Shown piece after piece: positions 11,133 to 22,653 of a stretch of DNA of 64,000 nt. Position numbers and translations under genes: made by a program. Below the pieces are notes generated by a model. The model made no database searches and had not been told where the DNA came from. It saw nothing but the letters and a program-made list of their open reading frames with translations. The stretch comes from Rheum nobile (lineage: Eukaryota; Streptophyta; Magnoliopsida; Caryophyllales; Polygonaceae): positions 15,686,001 through 15,750,000 of the forward strand of contig WOAB01000056.1 of the NCBI GenBank assembly GCA_027886185.1, written 5' to 3'. Every line of letters starts with the position of its first letter. Within the stretch, counting starts at the first letter, position 1.

Positions 11133-11167
11133 TTGAGGACAATGCAATGTTTAAGCATGGGGGAGGG
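11133..11167 (+). promoter_or_regulatory. Internal polypurine-like motif of TRG
   Basis: TTGAGGACAATGCAATG is followed by TTTAAGCATGGGGGAGGG. The same pattern precedes the 3' LTR at 11745-11779, so this looks like a second plus-strand priming tract. Confidence 0.6.
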
Positions 11168-11767
11168 TTTTATATTTCCTATGTCGCTGAGGAGAAAAAG
11201 AAAAAGAGCCAAAAATTGAAAAAATGCTAAAATTGAAATCCTGGAATAGGTCGAAAACCCGAAAGGGCGGCCTAGGTAATAAGCAGGTGGCTTGGACCAG
11301 CATTAGGCTGGGGTAAAAAAATGGTCTAGAGTGATATGAGTTATATTGTGAGCACATCTATGGAAAAAAAATGAGTGGCTTGGTGAAAACCCGAAAGGGC
11401 GCCTTGGCAAAATGAGTGAAAAGAAGAAGAGTGAATTTTAGGAATCCTCATTTTGGCGTGGCGACATAAGAAGAGGTGATATAAGGAGGATTCGGATAGG
11501 TCACTCTGGGAGGCATAAGGAGTCATAGATGGAGGCTAGGATTAGAGGTTACTCACACCATTGGATGTCTGGGTTAAGCTTAAGGGAAGTACTTTGCTTG
11601 CCCCTTAAGCTTGTTGAGTTATGGATGTGTCGTGAATGAGATTGGTGCCAGGAGCTTGGCATGGGTTAGGTGACTCTTAGTTGGAGGACATGCTTCCTGA
11701 GATCTTGGGTGTTGCATTGGAGAGTAGACTCTTTATTAGTTTACTCGAGGACGAGCAAAGGTCTAAG

Positions 11768-11779
11768 CATGGAGGAGTT
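11768..11779 (+). promoter_or_regulatory. Polypurine tract of TRG
   Basis: CATGGAGGAGTT lies directly before the 3' LTR at 11780, where plus-strand DNA synthesis would start. Confidence 0.75.
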
Positions 11780-13102
11780 TGATAAGCACTACTTTATAGG
11801 GTTTAACTAAGAGTTATTAGAGGGTTTTATTGGTGCCATTCGGGTAGATTTAGACACATTCTTGTGCATGGCGTTTGGGGGCGAAGTCTGGTGTTTTTGG
11901 AGGTGTTTGAGCTATTTTGGATATCATAGGAGACACTGAGGAAGGAAGCCACCAAAAGAAGACGCCAAGGAAGTGAAGACGAGAGGTTAGGAGGCGAAGC
12001 CAATGAGTGAAGGCCGAGCATTAACCGCGACCGTGGGCAAGGGTGTCGCGATCGCGGTTCCTCGGGCAAGTCAAGAGTTTTCCGCAGGCGCGGAGGAATG
12101 TGAAGAGCGCGGAGCCACAAGAGGCCGCGATCGCGGGTCGTCGACGCTGGAAGTTCTGACTTTTCCCGAGTCTATCTTTTCTAATTTCTTTTCTTATTTT
12201 TCCATTTTATTTCGTTTTTTTTCTTATTGGGCTAGGTCATTTGTTAGAGGCCCTATATATACTCTCTTTAGCATTAGGTTTAAGGGAGAGTTTCCAAGTT
12301 CTAGTTTTGCAATTTCAATTCATCGTTGCCACTTTTCATACCTTTGGAGTTCATCATGTTTATGAAGAGCTAAGCCTCTTTTGCTTAGTCCGGTAATGGA
12401 AGCATAAGTTTATTCATCTGGTTGTGAGGTTTTGTTCCTATCTATCTTATCCTATTGAGTTATATCTTTTCTCTTGAGCAAATTCTTACTTGGATGTTTG
12501 TTGGTTTATCTAGATTGATCACCTAGGTTTATTGCTTTCATTCATATTGCTAATACTAGGGAACTGTTGGGCTAACGCTCTAGTTCGAGTAGCGAGCATA
12601 GATTCGTATCTGCCATTGTGGAATTTATCTATGTAGGGAATTGATTACATGTTGAATGCTTCTGGTTGAGGTGTTATGTGTATCCTGGTTAATTCTTATG
12701 TTCATTGCTGCCTTTGGGTTGAATCACTAGTGGTGCTAGGGTTATTCATTGGTAAGGGTTCTTAGGGATGGTTTTCCTATTAATCTACACAAGATCAGGA
12801 CAGGAATAACCGAATAGGAAGATAGGGCATAATCAAGGAACAACCTTTGAATGACTTATGTGGATATTACTTGGCCAAGTGTTTTCTCTTATTGATATTT
12901 TCATCATATACTTTGCTGTGTTTGACTTAATTGTGACCAACCAACCTACAACTCCCCCTTCTTGTTACTATTGCATGCGAACAACACATAGATTAATCCC
13001 TTCCTCTCTGTGGATTCGACCCCTGCTTACCCTAACTACTTGTTTAGGTTTTGCTAGGATTTTATTTGATTGATTAGGTGATACGACTTAAGCCTGTTAT
13101 CA
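11780..13102 (+). repeat. TRG 3' LTR, 1323 bp
   Basis: It matches the 5' LTR but lacks one 20-bp unit between two palindromes (compare 12123-12140 with 6964-6990). The TATATA box is near 12254. Confidence 0.95.
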
Positions 13103-14297
13103 GCCATCGTTTGCCCATCATTGTGCGTAGCTCCCTCCAATCTTTGGCTACTCCATGGACGGACCTGACCCACAAGGTTCCTTCAAGCTTGCCTTCCCTA
13201 CTCCAAGAAGAGGTTGAAGCTAAGGATGTTGAGCAGCACAAGAAATCAGTTTTCAACCAAGAGAAGAAGGATGTGTCAATGGAGACTAATACAAGGGAAG
13301 TATCACTTATCTCCACCTATTCAATTCCATCTCTTGAGTTTTAAAATGAGCATATAATTCCATGTAGGACACTACACATGAAGAAATCAGTCCTTGCAAG
13401 TAAAACTAGATATTCTTGTGTGCATCAAAATTCTCTAGCACAATACATGTCTTGTGGAATGCATCTTGTCTATAATATGATCATTATGTCCATGCATGTG
13501 TGTTATATCGATCCTTGCATCACTAAGCATGTACATAGAACTAGGAAGAAGAGTGGAATAGTGTGTGCCTGCATGCTTGGATATCATGTAGTCATTGCAA
13601 GATTTGTGCTTACATTCTTAAAATTGCGTGGACGAGTTAGAGGGCCTCATTTTGCCATTGTTGTTATGAATAGGTCCTCTAAGAAAGCTGAATTCAATGC
13701 ATGCCCCTAACTTAATAATACATCTTATGTTACTAACCCTTTTATTGACCAAGTTGTGGAGTTGCATGGAGTTTCTAGTCCTTTGGATTCAGGTCAAGAA
13801 GAGAAGTATGTGAGCTACTCAAAGCTAAAATCCGAAGAAATGTCTTTTGAGCCCAGAGATCAAGATGTCTCACGTGTGGCTGAATTGGTTCATTCCTTGA
13901 TGAAGGAAGATGAAGACCTTGACGGGCTGGATTCGAGGTCGAATCCCTTTCAAGAGAGGGAGGATGATGTGATTACGCCCCATCAAGAGCTTCAAGAGAG
14001 CCCGAACTTCCGAGATGGCACAAGTGTTGAAGATGGAGCTCAAGAGCATCAAAAAGAGCCTCCTCCCGAGCCTATCACTAGGACTCGAGTCAGCCTATCA
14101 AGTGGGCTCGATTCAAGCCTTCAAGTGGGCCCGAGTCAAGCATTCAAGTGGGCTCGAGTCAAGCATTCTTGTTGGGTTCGAGTTAAGCATTCAAGTGGGC
14201 TCGAGTCAAGCATTCAAGGGAGCTCAAGAAGAGTTCCTTAAGCATGGAATGTCCAGAAAGTCCTCCCAAGAAGGGTTCCTTAAGAAATGAATGTCCC
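13103..14297 (+). mobile_element. Continuation of element E: gag/pol remnant, Pol tail and minisatellite
   Basis: This is the right-hand side of the E sequence split by TRG; GCCAT is repeated at the join. It holds an open stretch (13103-13344), the Pol tail at 13756-14241 (PFQEREDDV, PEPITRTR) and the 23-bp minisatellite. From 13513 it repeats 2994-3740. It ends abruptly against the broken G2 LTR. Confidence 0.75.
13756..14241 (+). pseudogene. Second copy of element E Pol tail
   Basis: The frame opens MELHGVSSPLDSGQEEKYV and is about 95% identical to 3228-3713, including DSRSNPFQEREDDV and PEPITRTR. It resembles the C-terminus of Ty3-type Pol after the integrase domain. No catalytic domain remains, because the sequence between the gag remnant (to about 13344) and this tail has been deleted. 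It is a relic with no expected activity. Confidence 0.6.
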
Positions 14298-15147
14298 TAA
14301 ATTAGATATGATATGAAAAGATGAAGCAAAACGAAGGAAAAAGGCCAGTGTCACGGTCGCGGATGGCATAGCCGCGATCGCAGCCTTGCTGGGCAAAACC
14401 GCGCCCGCGGTTTTATATCCGCGCCCACGGTTTTATATCCGCGCCCGCGGTTTTATATCCGCGCCCGCGGTTTTATATTCGCGCCCGCGGTTTTATATCC
14501 GCGCCCGCGGTTTTGCGCCCAGCCTGGGTTGCGGGTCGCAGCCCGGCCGCGGTCGCGGTGGATGAGCCACGGTCGCAGAACTCCATCCTGACTCAAGCTT
14601 AATCGAGCTTTCGAGGCCATACCGATGACGACGACTTTGGATCTTCGCTTCTGAACCACCGCGTTCGGCTCCGGCGACGAACACACAAAACTTAATGAGA
14701 GGAAAAGGGAGCTTGAGGATGATGGAGAAGCTCGGCTACCACCTCCTATTTATAGGCTCAGAGAAGGAGGAGTTCATCTCAGCGCCGGCAACCCAACCGA
14801 TCCAACTCCTCGCCGTTCGGGCACGAGGGGAAATCCGAGCGTCGGCCTTTTGGAAGCAGGGGAGAAGACGAACAAAGGTTTCCGCAGTCGCGGTTTCAGA
14901 GCCGCGGTCGCGGAACTACCGCGCTCGCGTTTCTTGGTCCTTGCTCGCGGGTCTTGATCACGTTCTTTGCTAAATTCCTCTTTTAGCATTCCTTAAATAC
15001 TTTAAGACCCATATATCTTTATTAAACGTATATCAACACGTTCAAATGGTTCTTACAGAGTTTATAGAATAAGCCTAACACGTCTTGCTTACAAAATGAA
15101 AGTTTGAAAATTACACAAATGTCCCTACTAAAATTGAGGGTTATTAT
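14298..15147 (-). mobile_element. Truncated 3' LTR of Ty3-type element G2
   Basis: It matches the promoter half of the intact G2 LTR (21468-22317) but has lost about 1.4 kb at its left end, where it abuts element E. The end base is decayed (TTATA for TTACA). A TATAAATA box lies at 14747-14754 on the minus strand. Confidence 0.85.
14399..14518. repeat. 20-bp tandem array, about six units
   Basis: The unit is CCGCGCCCGCGGTTTTATAT. Six near-perfect copies are present, whereas the sister LTR has a single unit at about 21570. Confidence 0.96.
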
Positions 15148-17967
15148 ATTACTACCCCTTAAAAATAGTTTTGACCCCAAAACTAACACTTCGACCCCGA
15201 AACTAACACTACTAAGGTAGAGGTATCGGTTTCCACATTAACCTCTCCACTTGAGTTTAGTAACCTCAATTATTTCGTACTGAAAATTAATCCTAGGAAA
15301 GTCGGTATGTTTCCTCAACCATGACATCCATCATATGTCGCGTTTTCATATATTATCTCATGTGTCAACTCTTAATATACTCACAAGGTTATGATTACCT
15401 TAGAATCATAGTCTCCAAAAATCATCACACAACCTTAATACACCTTAAGCTTGAGAACACACCTTTTCTTTCAATTTTTCTCTTTATAAACGACTCTCAA
15501 AGTTCATACCTTATCTTCCTTATGACCTAACTTAGTACCCCCAATTGTCATATCGGCTTACTCCTTACATATTATAGGATCGTGATTGTTAGATTAATAA
15601 TCAGGGAACTGAGAATACAGTTTACAGTTTCCTTCGCAGCGGAAATAAACAATCAACTAAATGAACAAGTTCCTTATAGTAGAAACCTTCGATTTCCAAC
15701 TAGCAATCTAGGATAAAAACCACTACCTTTCTTCCGAAAGGATTTCAAGGTCTACTTCTTGATTTCTTATCACTTCGGTTACAGCTTATCCTAGGAACAA
15801 ACACACAGTTTCTTTGTCTTACACACAGTTAGACAATCCTAGATAACTTAACAGAAAGTATAATCAATCCAAGAAGCAGTCCTAAGCACTAAGGAACTAA
15901 CTCACTTACAGTCACAGGAACTAGCACACAGCTCTTTGATTCCTTGACTGGTTCCTCTTGATCTTGTTCTGATTTGATGATCTTGTTGAGAACTTCACAC
16001 TATGATATTTGCTATGGAGTGTGATTCTAGTAGTTGTGCTTAAAGATAACAGCAGAGCTTATCTTTCTTATATAGTGGATTCTCGAGGTTGGATCTTCTC
16101 TTGGTTTCCACAGATCAAGCTTGCCCTAGGATGTGTGGTAATCCTTGATTCACGCTGTCTTTGACATGTACCAACAACCTAGGCAGCTCATAATCCACTT
16201 TGGTTGGTCAACTGCTTCAGCCAAGTCTGCCAAGTCGTTGTCCAACTCCTTTCGTCTGAGGTTCAACAATCTTGACACTTTGGAACTGTCCTCTGGATGG
16301 TGACAGCTTTATGACAGGTCGCTTTCAACAACCTTTTTCCGAGGTTCGGCATTCTAGGCATCTTAGAGTTTTGCTCTGGATGGTGGCAGACTTTTGGAAG
16401 CTTCGCTCAAGTCGCTTTCACCATCTTTTGTCCAAGGTTTGGTGTTCCCAGATTTCTCGGGAAAATCAACATCACGTGTTGGATTTCTGGGCACACTTGG
16501 GTTCCTTTGGCTTGCTTGTTTGGTTTCTGTATCTTGTTTGGCTTCCATGGTTCCAACAACTGTCATGTGGTTCCTCTAAACACATCTTTGAGATAAAACA
16601 TTAGTATCAAAATATTTGTCATCTTCAAAAGTAGAGAAACTGAGGAAAGGAACTCTCAGGGGAACCGAAGTTCCAGAGTTTCATTTCCTAACACATATGC
16701 ACCTCATCTACTTCATTATTTACCTTAATTAAATTTGGCCCTTATGCCATCTCTTAACCCAAAATCTTTCCATTAATCAGGCTCTAACATATGACCTTTA
16801 GAATCCTAAATTTTCCTCAATTAATCACACGACATCTTATTCATGTTTTCCTCAAACATGATTTTAATAATCCATTAACACGATTATAATCAATCACCTT
16901 ATTTACCCAAAACATGTCATAAGATTGCCTTAATAGACATATGTCAGTTTTTCACCAAGTTCATTTGATAAAATCCATACACTTACGTTATCCCATATTG
17001 TTAATCCCTAGGAATTAAAACAAATTTTACTCACTGAGTTTGTTATTCACCCATAAATCCTTAAACACTTAATCGTCCTCATACAGTTTATTATCCCAAA
17101 TCAAGCAACCTTTTGCTTTATCGAAATTTAATATTTACCCAAGACATGATCGTCTTAATACTCCTCATATTATTTTATCATTTCCTTACGAAAGTACTCA
17201 TAACGAAACCTCGAATAGGTCTTCCAAAATAATACTTATGATTTCGCACACTTAGCTTTTCCAAAAGCTTTAACCACTGGTCCTAAAATGGGCACACTCA
17301 CTTATAAACCCCATAACCATAACTCATGGGTTCTAAAGTTCATTCAAGATCGTATTAGAGTACGATCATTCTAGAGAAAACGAACTCCTTATGAAATATC
17401 TCTCTTATAAATTTATCCACTTAAATATATAATTTATACAACTCACTCCATCTAATGCTCAGAGTATGCACGTGAGGAATAACCTCAAACTCCATAGAGC
17501 ATTACTACACACACCAAATCCTTATAGCAAGGAATCCTTACAACATTAACCTCTTGATACAATGCTCATGAATTCGAGCAAAGGGAACAATTAATGTCAA
17601 TGCCAAACGTGACCTTATTTCGAGAAAATAGAGGGGTTCTTACGAATAGTTTTGACTCCGAAACTAGCGCTAACAAGGTAGGGAGCAATCACACATGTCC
17701 CAACCCAGACTATCCTTTATGAGTCCAGACAGTCTTTATCAATGCATGACATGTACTACTTTTGGCACTCAAGGATTCTCGTATGAATGAACAACTTGCA
17801 ATAGTAACGAATTTAGTAATTTCCGGAACAAGGAAACACTTCTTTATTATTTGAAACATTACACTAAAACAATTGACAAAATGTCGAATAGACAGATTAC
17901 TAAACTATGGAGACTATCGACACAAGTCATCGCTCCTTATTCTTAAAAATCTTCACAAAAAATACCA
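15148..17967 (-). other. G2 internal region downstream of gag, without pol
   Basis: Apart from the nested Copia solo LTR this is about 1.7 kb of AT-rich DNA with no open frame and no recognisable reverse transcriptase or integrase. A short segment near 15165-15225 (GTTTTGACCCC.AAACTA) is repeated near 17645-17690. Confidence 0.65.
15573..16693 (-). mobile_element. Solo LTR of a Copia-type element
   Basis: About 1.12 kb, nearly identical and inverted relative to 27027-28149. It is flanked by a perfect 5-bp duplication, CATAT (15568-15572 and 16694-16698). One terminal base is decayed (TA for TG). With no internal sequence and an intact duplication, it arose by LTR-LTR recombination. Confidence 0.95.
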
Positions 17968-19347
17968 CTACTCATATAGGGTTTTATTCCCGTCGGGGTG
18001 ACACATCACAAAGAGTCGTTGCCCTTGACCCGAAGATTCCATAGGCGCCTTGCCTTTATTACGAGCAACATATTGCTCAGGAGCGGACACTTCCGGCTTT
18101 GGGTTATACCTACTGCCAACATTTGAGGCATGATATGATTTTGTTGGCCCTTGACCCTTCTGCCTATAGTATGTTTGCATGTGGCCTTCCTTCCCACAAT
18201 TATAACATACCCGCTTCTCCTTTTGGCAATTAAAACTTTTATGCTCAGCTTCACCACAGTTGTGGCATTGAATCACACCGCTACTCTGACCTGAACCTTT
18301 GGCGGAGTCAGACTGAGTCGTCTCGGTCTTAGCACGACCAGACTTCTCGAACTTGGTGGGTGATGCCGGCCGCTTGAAGGTGTTAGCCTTCCGGTCTTGT
18401 TGCCCACCCTTCGCCTTATTCTGCTCCTCCCGCTTTCGGGCGGATTCCTCCAGCGTGACCTCTATTCTGTAGGCCGTATCCCCATACTGCTCCAAGGTAG
18501 AGCAACTGTGACGCACCATTAGATGTTTGATTTCTAGATTCATCCATCCATGGAAGTACCAGATCTTCTGTTCTTCTGAATGCACGTCCGAACCAGCATA
18601 ATGCAGTAAGTGATTAAACTTTGCCGCCAGCTCAAACACTTTCAGTCCTTCAGTCTCTGGGTAGAGGAACTCCTTTAGCTTATCTTCCCTCATAGCATGA
18701 GATAAGAGGCGATCAGTGAGCTTGGCCTTGAACATTGCCCAGCTCAGATTTGGGTGGTCGTCCAAACCAGTTCCTTCCCACCACTCACTTGCTCTGTCTT
18801 TCATATGTAGCGAAGCAATGTGCACCTGCTCAGCCTCGGTGTAGACCACATTCCAAAATAGTCGCTCCATATGGGAAAACCAATAGGCAACCTTGACTGG
18901 TTCCCCGGTCCCATCGTAGCTATTCGGGCGCATCGAATTGATTGTCTTCAATGCCCGATTATAATTCCCGTCATTTCTCTCGGGAGCCACTGGATGTGCA
19001 GGATGTTCCCGTCCCACCACATTAGTTGCAACTTGAGGGTTGGGAGCCGCTTGAGCTCGTGGTATGCCCTGGGCCGTTAGTACCTCGACTACCTGCCTCA
19101 CTATTTGCCCAATGATCGTCGCATCCAACATGATCGGGGCAGGAGGTGGAACTTCCCTCGCAGCTTGGGGGTCCACTTGTCCCTGATGAACATCTTGCCG
19201 CAGGGTCGGGTCATTATTACGCGAGCCAGATCTCGCATCATCCCCTTGTTGAGTAGCACTCCTCAGCTGAATTCGGAAACCGTTATTAGGACCTTCATTA
19301 GCTGCTCGGTTGGTGGATCGGGCGTTCACCATCTGTTGATGAACCAT
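17968..19347 (-). CDS. Gag of Ty3-type element G2
   Basis: An uninterrupted frame of 459 codons. A Retrotrans_gag core lies at about residues 130-290 (SYDGTGEPVKVAYWFSHMER, ASEWWEG, FLYPETEGLKVFELAAKF). It is followed by a charged linker and two knuckles near residues 365-400: CHNCGEAEHKSFNC is intact (CX2CX4HX4C), while CYNCGKEGHMQTYY has lost its last cysteine. The product would form particles and bind RNA. The usual start of this family, MVNxR, lies six codons in (19332), so that ATG may be the true start. The primer site and LTR are upstream; no pol follows. Confidence 0.88.
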   Translation of the reverse strand: MVHQQMVNARSTNRAANEGPNNGFRIQLRSATQQGDDARSGSRNNDPTLRQDVHQGQVDPQAAREVPPPAPIMLDATIIGQIVRQVVEVLTAQGIPRAQAAPNPQVATNVVGREHPAHPVAPERNDGNYNRALKTINSMRPNSYDGTGEPVKVAYWFSHMERLFWNVVYTEAEQVHIASLHMKDRASEWWEGTGLDDHPNLSWAMFKAKLTDRLLSHAMREDKLKEFLYPETEGLKVFELAAKFNHLLHYAGSDVHSEEQKIWYFHGWMNLEIKHLMVRHSCSTLEQYGDTAYRIEVTLEESARKREEQNKAKGGQQDRKANTFKRPASPTKFEKSGRAKTETTQSDSAKGSGQSSGVIQCHNCGEAEHKSFNCQKEKRVCYNCGKEGHMQTYYRQKGQGPTKSYHASNVGSRYNPKPEVSAPEQYVARNKGKAPMESSGQGQRLFVMCHPDGNKTLYE

Positions 19348-20022
19348 AACGTCAAATTAACATCTTTCAACTTGTACATGATACTTTAATCAATTACGTT
19401 ATGATACGAATTGTAAGGGTCCAAACCAATAACTTATATTAGTTTGACTGACCCTCCACCATTAACCTTAAAATGATCTTCTTCTCTTACTTGAGAATGG
19501 ATCAATTAGGAGAAATGTCAACCTTTAAATGACATTGAACCTAAGAATGGACGATATCCTTAAGAATGGATCTAAGGAATAAGTAACAACACGAAGCTTG
19601 TAAAAGTTTGAAAAAAAAACACTTATTATTAAACCTTATTCTTTCAAACTTTATACTTTATACTTTTAAACCTTATATATTTAACTTAATAAAATAATTA
19701 TTTATAAAGTTAGTTTCTCAAACTAATGACACTGTTATCACCTAAAACCCTTACTAAGACCAAAATTCATACTTGTAAGGCTATAACCATAAACTTAAAT
19801 TTGATCGTTTATAACACACCATTTATAAAATAACTATAAATAACTATTAAATTCCTAATAGTTAAACCATTATTTTTAAATTGAACTTTAAGAAATCATT
19901 GAACTTTAAGTTTGATACTAACATTTAGACCCTCAAAATTCATTTTTTAAAAGCAAATAGTTTCGAAATCCATTTTCGAAAATTCTCAAACCTAACAATA
20001 GGCCAATAATTTTAAAACCATT
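19348..20022 (-). other. G2 leader
   Basis: AT-rich and noncoding, between the primer site and gag. Confidence 0.7.
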
Positions 20023-20034
20023 GCTCTGATACCA
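20023..20034 (-). promoter_or_regulatory. G2 primer binding site (tRNA-Met type)
   Basis: The minus strand reads TGGTATCAGAGC, four bases from the LTR end. Confidence 0.9.
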
Positions 20035-21522
20035 CAATTGTAACACCCCCGACTTACGTCGATAGTGCCACACGCCAGTGACCTCAGACGTTGATGTCCA
20101 AAGTCACCCCAGGCTTTAATCGGAACAATTAAGCTTTAATAAATACATAAATATTAAATAACGAAAGAATAATCACCGGAAGACATTTTAAATGAATAAA
20201 CTCAACCTTTTATTAAGATTTCTCTCGTAAAATGAGAAGGACGGTTTTACAACAAAGTATAATGATAGCGAAAGACTTTTAAATTACATCGGAAGACTCT
20301 TTTAAAATAGTCCTAATTACATGACTATGTATTACATTTACTTCAAATTAAACATACACGCCTTGGAAATATTATTTCTTAAAACGCAAACTTCAACTGC
20401 AAGCCTTCTCTTCGACTGGTTACTTCAATCATCGGGGATCAACCTCTGATGTGCCGTATAGGACGGATGACACCAGCCAACCATGCAAGGAATAAAATCC
20501 GGTTGGTTAGTATAATGAAAGACTATGCAAGGGTACAAACAGAATGGTTCAAGTGATCGTAACCGTTTACTATCATTGTCCGTCGAATAATAACCGAAGG
20601 AACGATACATAACCCGGAACTTTCACGGAATGATAGAAGAAGACATGCATCGAAAAGAAGACTCCAACGGAATTGAGTCTTATAGGAAAATATGAAGATT
20701 GTTTGGGAACGTTAAGTTTTCACACAAGTTTATAAACACGACCTTGATTATTTGGGTCCACGACCAACCTCACCGCGCAATGCGAATCCAGATTGAAAAG
20801 AGGACTTACTCTAACAAGATTCTGGGCGGGTTCCACGTTGTACTTCTCGCCCGAGGGTATATTAATTATGTGCGTAAAAGCACTTATCTTATTTACTTTC
20901 AAAACGTACACTCACGTTAAGGCTTTTAATTTCCACAACAGATCTCGCAATGAGATATAGAACATGGGACGAATCCCGAATTTTGGCACTAGCTAAGTGC
21001 ACCACCACCTATATTTGGATAGGGGTAGGTCATGACCAGAAAGTGTTATGGCATTTATCTTCCTAACACAAAGTTATAAAGAAACGACTAGACCTCGTAA
21101 GGTACATAGCGTTCCTATGAATACTCGTTCTAACTACACATAAGTTCACACATAAATCAACACCAAAATCCATTACGGTAATATCATATAGAAATCTATA
21201 ATAGCTTTATTTCTAGCAATATATACAACCTATTATAAATCCATATTTTAACACATTGTTTTATCAAATATGTTCCCAAAAGTACAACAACAACTTTATT
21301 CCAACTTAATTAACAATCAAATAATTGATAATCAAGGGAAACATGGAATAATAAGCAAGAGCAAACCGCCATTTGCCTTAGCTAGACGAACGAGAGATCG
21401 GGTTCCGAGATCTGGAAACTTGCACTTGAGCACGGTTTCCTACGACGACGACGAGTTTTAAGACAAAACCATAAATTAGATACGATACGAAAAGACGAAG
21501 CAAAACGAAGGAAAAAGGCCAG

Positions 21523-21650
21523 TGCCGCGGTCGCGGATGGCATAGCCGCGATCGCAGCCTTACTGGGCAAAACCGCGCCCACGGTTTTGGGCCCAGTCTG
21601 GGTCACGGGTCTCAGTCCGGTCGCGGTGGATGAGCCGCGGTCGCGGAACT
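21523..21650. repeat. GC-rich palindrome cluster downstream of the G2 promoter
   Basis: Copies include CCGCGGTCGCGG, CCGCGATCGC and CCGCGCCCACGG. The first two start 21 bp apart. Confidence 0.85.
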
Positions 21651-21997
21651 CCATCCCGACTCGAGCTTAATCGAGCTTTCGAGGCCATATCGACGACGAT
21701 GACTTCGGATTTTCGCTTCTGAACCACCGCGCACCACCACCACTTCAAAGATTTCCTTCGGTGACTACTTCGGCTCCGGCGACGACGACTCCGACGACGA
21801 ACACACAAAACATAACGAGAGGAAGAGGGAGCTTGAGGATGATGAAGAAGCTCGGCTACCATCTCCTATTTATAGGCTCAGAGAAGGAGGAGTTCATCTC
21901 AGTGCCGGCAACCCAACCGATCCAACTCCCCGCCGTTCGGGCACGAGGGGAAATCCGAGCATCGGCCTTCTGGAAGTAGGGGAGGAAGACGAACAGA

Positions 21998-22130
21998 GGT
22001 TTCCGCGGTTGTGGTTTCAGAGCCGTGATCGCGGTTTGCCTCTGGGCAAAACCGTGCCCGCGGTTTCAAACTGTGGTCGCGGAACTGCTACGCTCACGTT
22101 ACTTGGTCCTTGCTCGCGGGTCTTGATCGC
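21998..22130. repeat. GC-rich palindrome cluster upstream of the G2 promoter
   Basis: Copies include CCGCGGTTGTGG, CCGTGATCGCGG and CCGTGCCCGCGG. Several CpGs have decayed to TpG or CpA. Confidence 0.78.
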
Positions 22131-22317
22131 GGTCTTTGCTAAATTCCACTTTGAGCATTCCTTAAATACTTTAAGACCCATATATCTTTATTAAACGTAT
22201 ATCAACACGTTCAAATCGTTCTTACAGAGTTTACAGAATAAGCCTAACACGTCTTGCTTACAAAACGAAAGTTTGAAAATTACACAAATGTCCCTACTAA
22301 AATTGAGGGTTATTACA

Positions 22318-22653
22318 GAAGTCAAGCCCTAGGTTCTGCGTCTTGTGTCTTTGTGTTGCACCTTTGAGTCTTGTTTTTGAGTCTGGTTCTTTGTCTTGTG
22401 TTTGAGTCGTCTCTTGTTGATTTTCCTGAGTTCATTGGCTGTGTTTTTACGCGGAGAAACCAAGAGAGAGTCGAGCCTAAGAGAGAACCCAAGTGGTTAG
22501 TTAGTTCCTACATTTTAGGGATTTGTTGTTGGGGTTGTTGTGGACCGATTTTGTGGTTGTTGCAGCCCTTGAATTGCTCATTTTTTGTTGTTTATTTTTT
22601 TGGTCATGACATTCAAAAATTGCTGGAGTCTTGGTCGTGTCTCTTGGCTGCAA
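22318..22653 (+). mobile_element. Fragment of element E leader
   Basis: Nearly identical to about 4923-5253. G2 lies against its left side and G3 is inserted at its right end. Confidence 0.85.

Larger units (their letters stand above)
10431..11779 (+). other. TRG 3' noncoding region
   Basis: Reverse transcriptase, RNase H and integrase would be expected here, but I see no such motifs in any frame. The region contains two related purine-rich motifs, GGTGAAAACCCGAAAGGGCG-like repeats near 11255 and 11385, and a C/T-rich stretch at 10500-10570. Confidence 0.75.
6611..13102 (+). mobile_element. Complete gag-protease-only LTR retrotransposon 'TRG' (Athila-like)
   Basis: Two LTRs (6611-7953 and 11780-13102) enclose a primer site, gag, a retropepsin and a polypurine tract. 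A perfect 5-bp duplication, GCCAT, flanks the whole (6606-6610 and 13103-13107). There is no reverse transcriptase, RNase H or integrase: the coding part stops at 10430, soon after the protease. The element is therefore structurally complete but not autonomous. Host sequence on both sides belongs to element E. The class resembles the TR-GAG elements described in plants, here with a protease added. Lineage is inferred from the gag sequence, primer site and 3' motifs. Confidence 0.92.
20039..22317 (-). mobile_element. 5' LTR of Ty3-type element G2
   Basis: It runs TGTAACACCC to GGGTTATTACA, about 2.28 kb. The TATAAATA box is at 21867-21874 (minus). GC-rich palindrome clusters lie upstream (21998-22130) and downstream (21523-21650) of it. 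The block near 21330-21385 is shared with G1, G3 and G4. The right flank is element E leader, beginning GAAGT. Confidence 0.92.
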
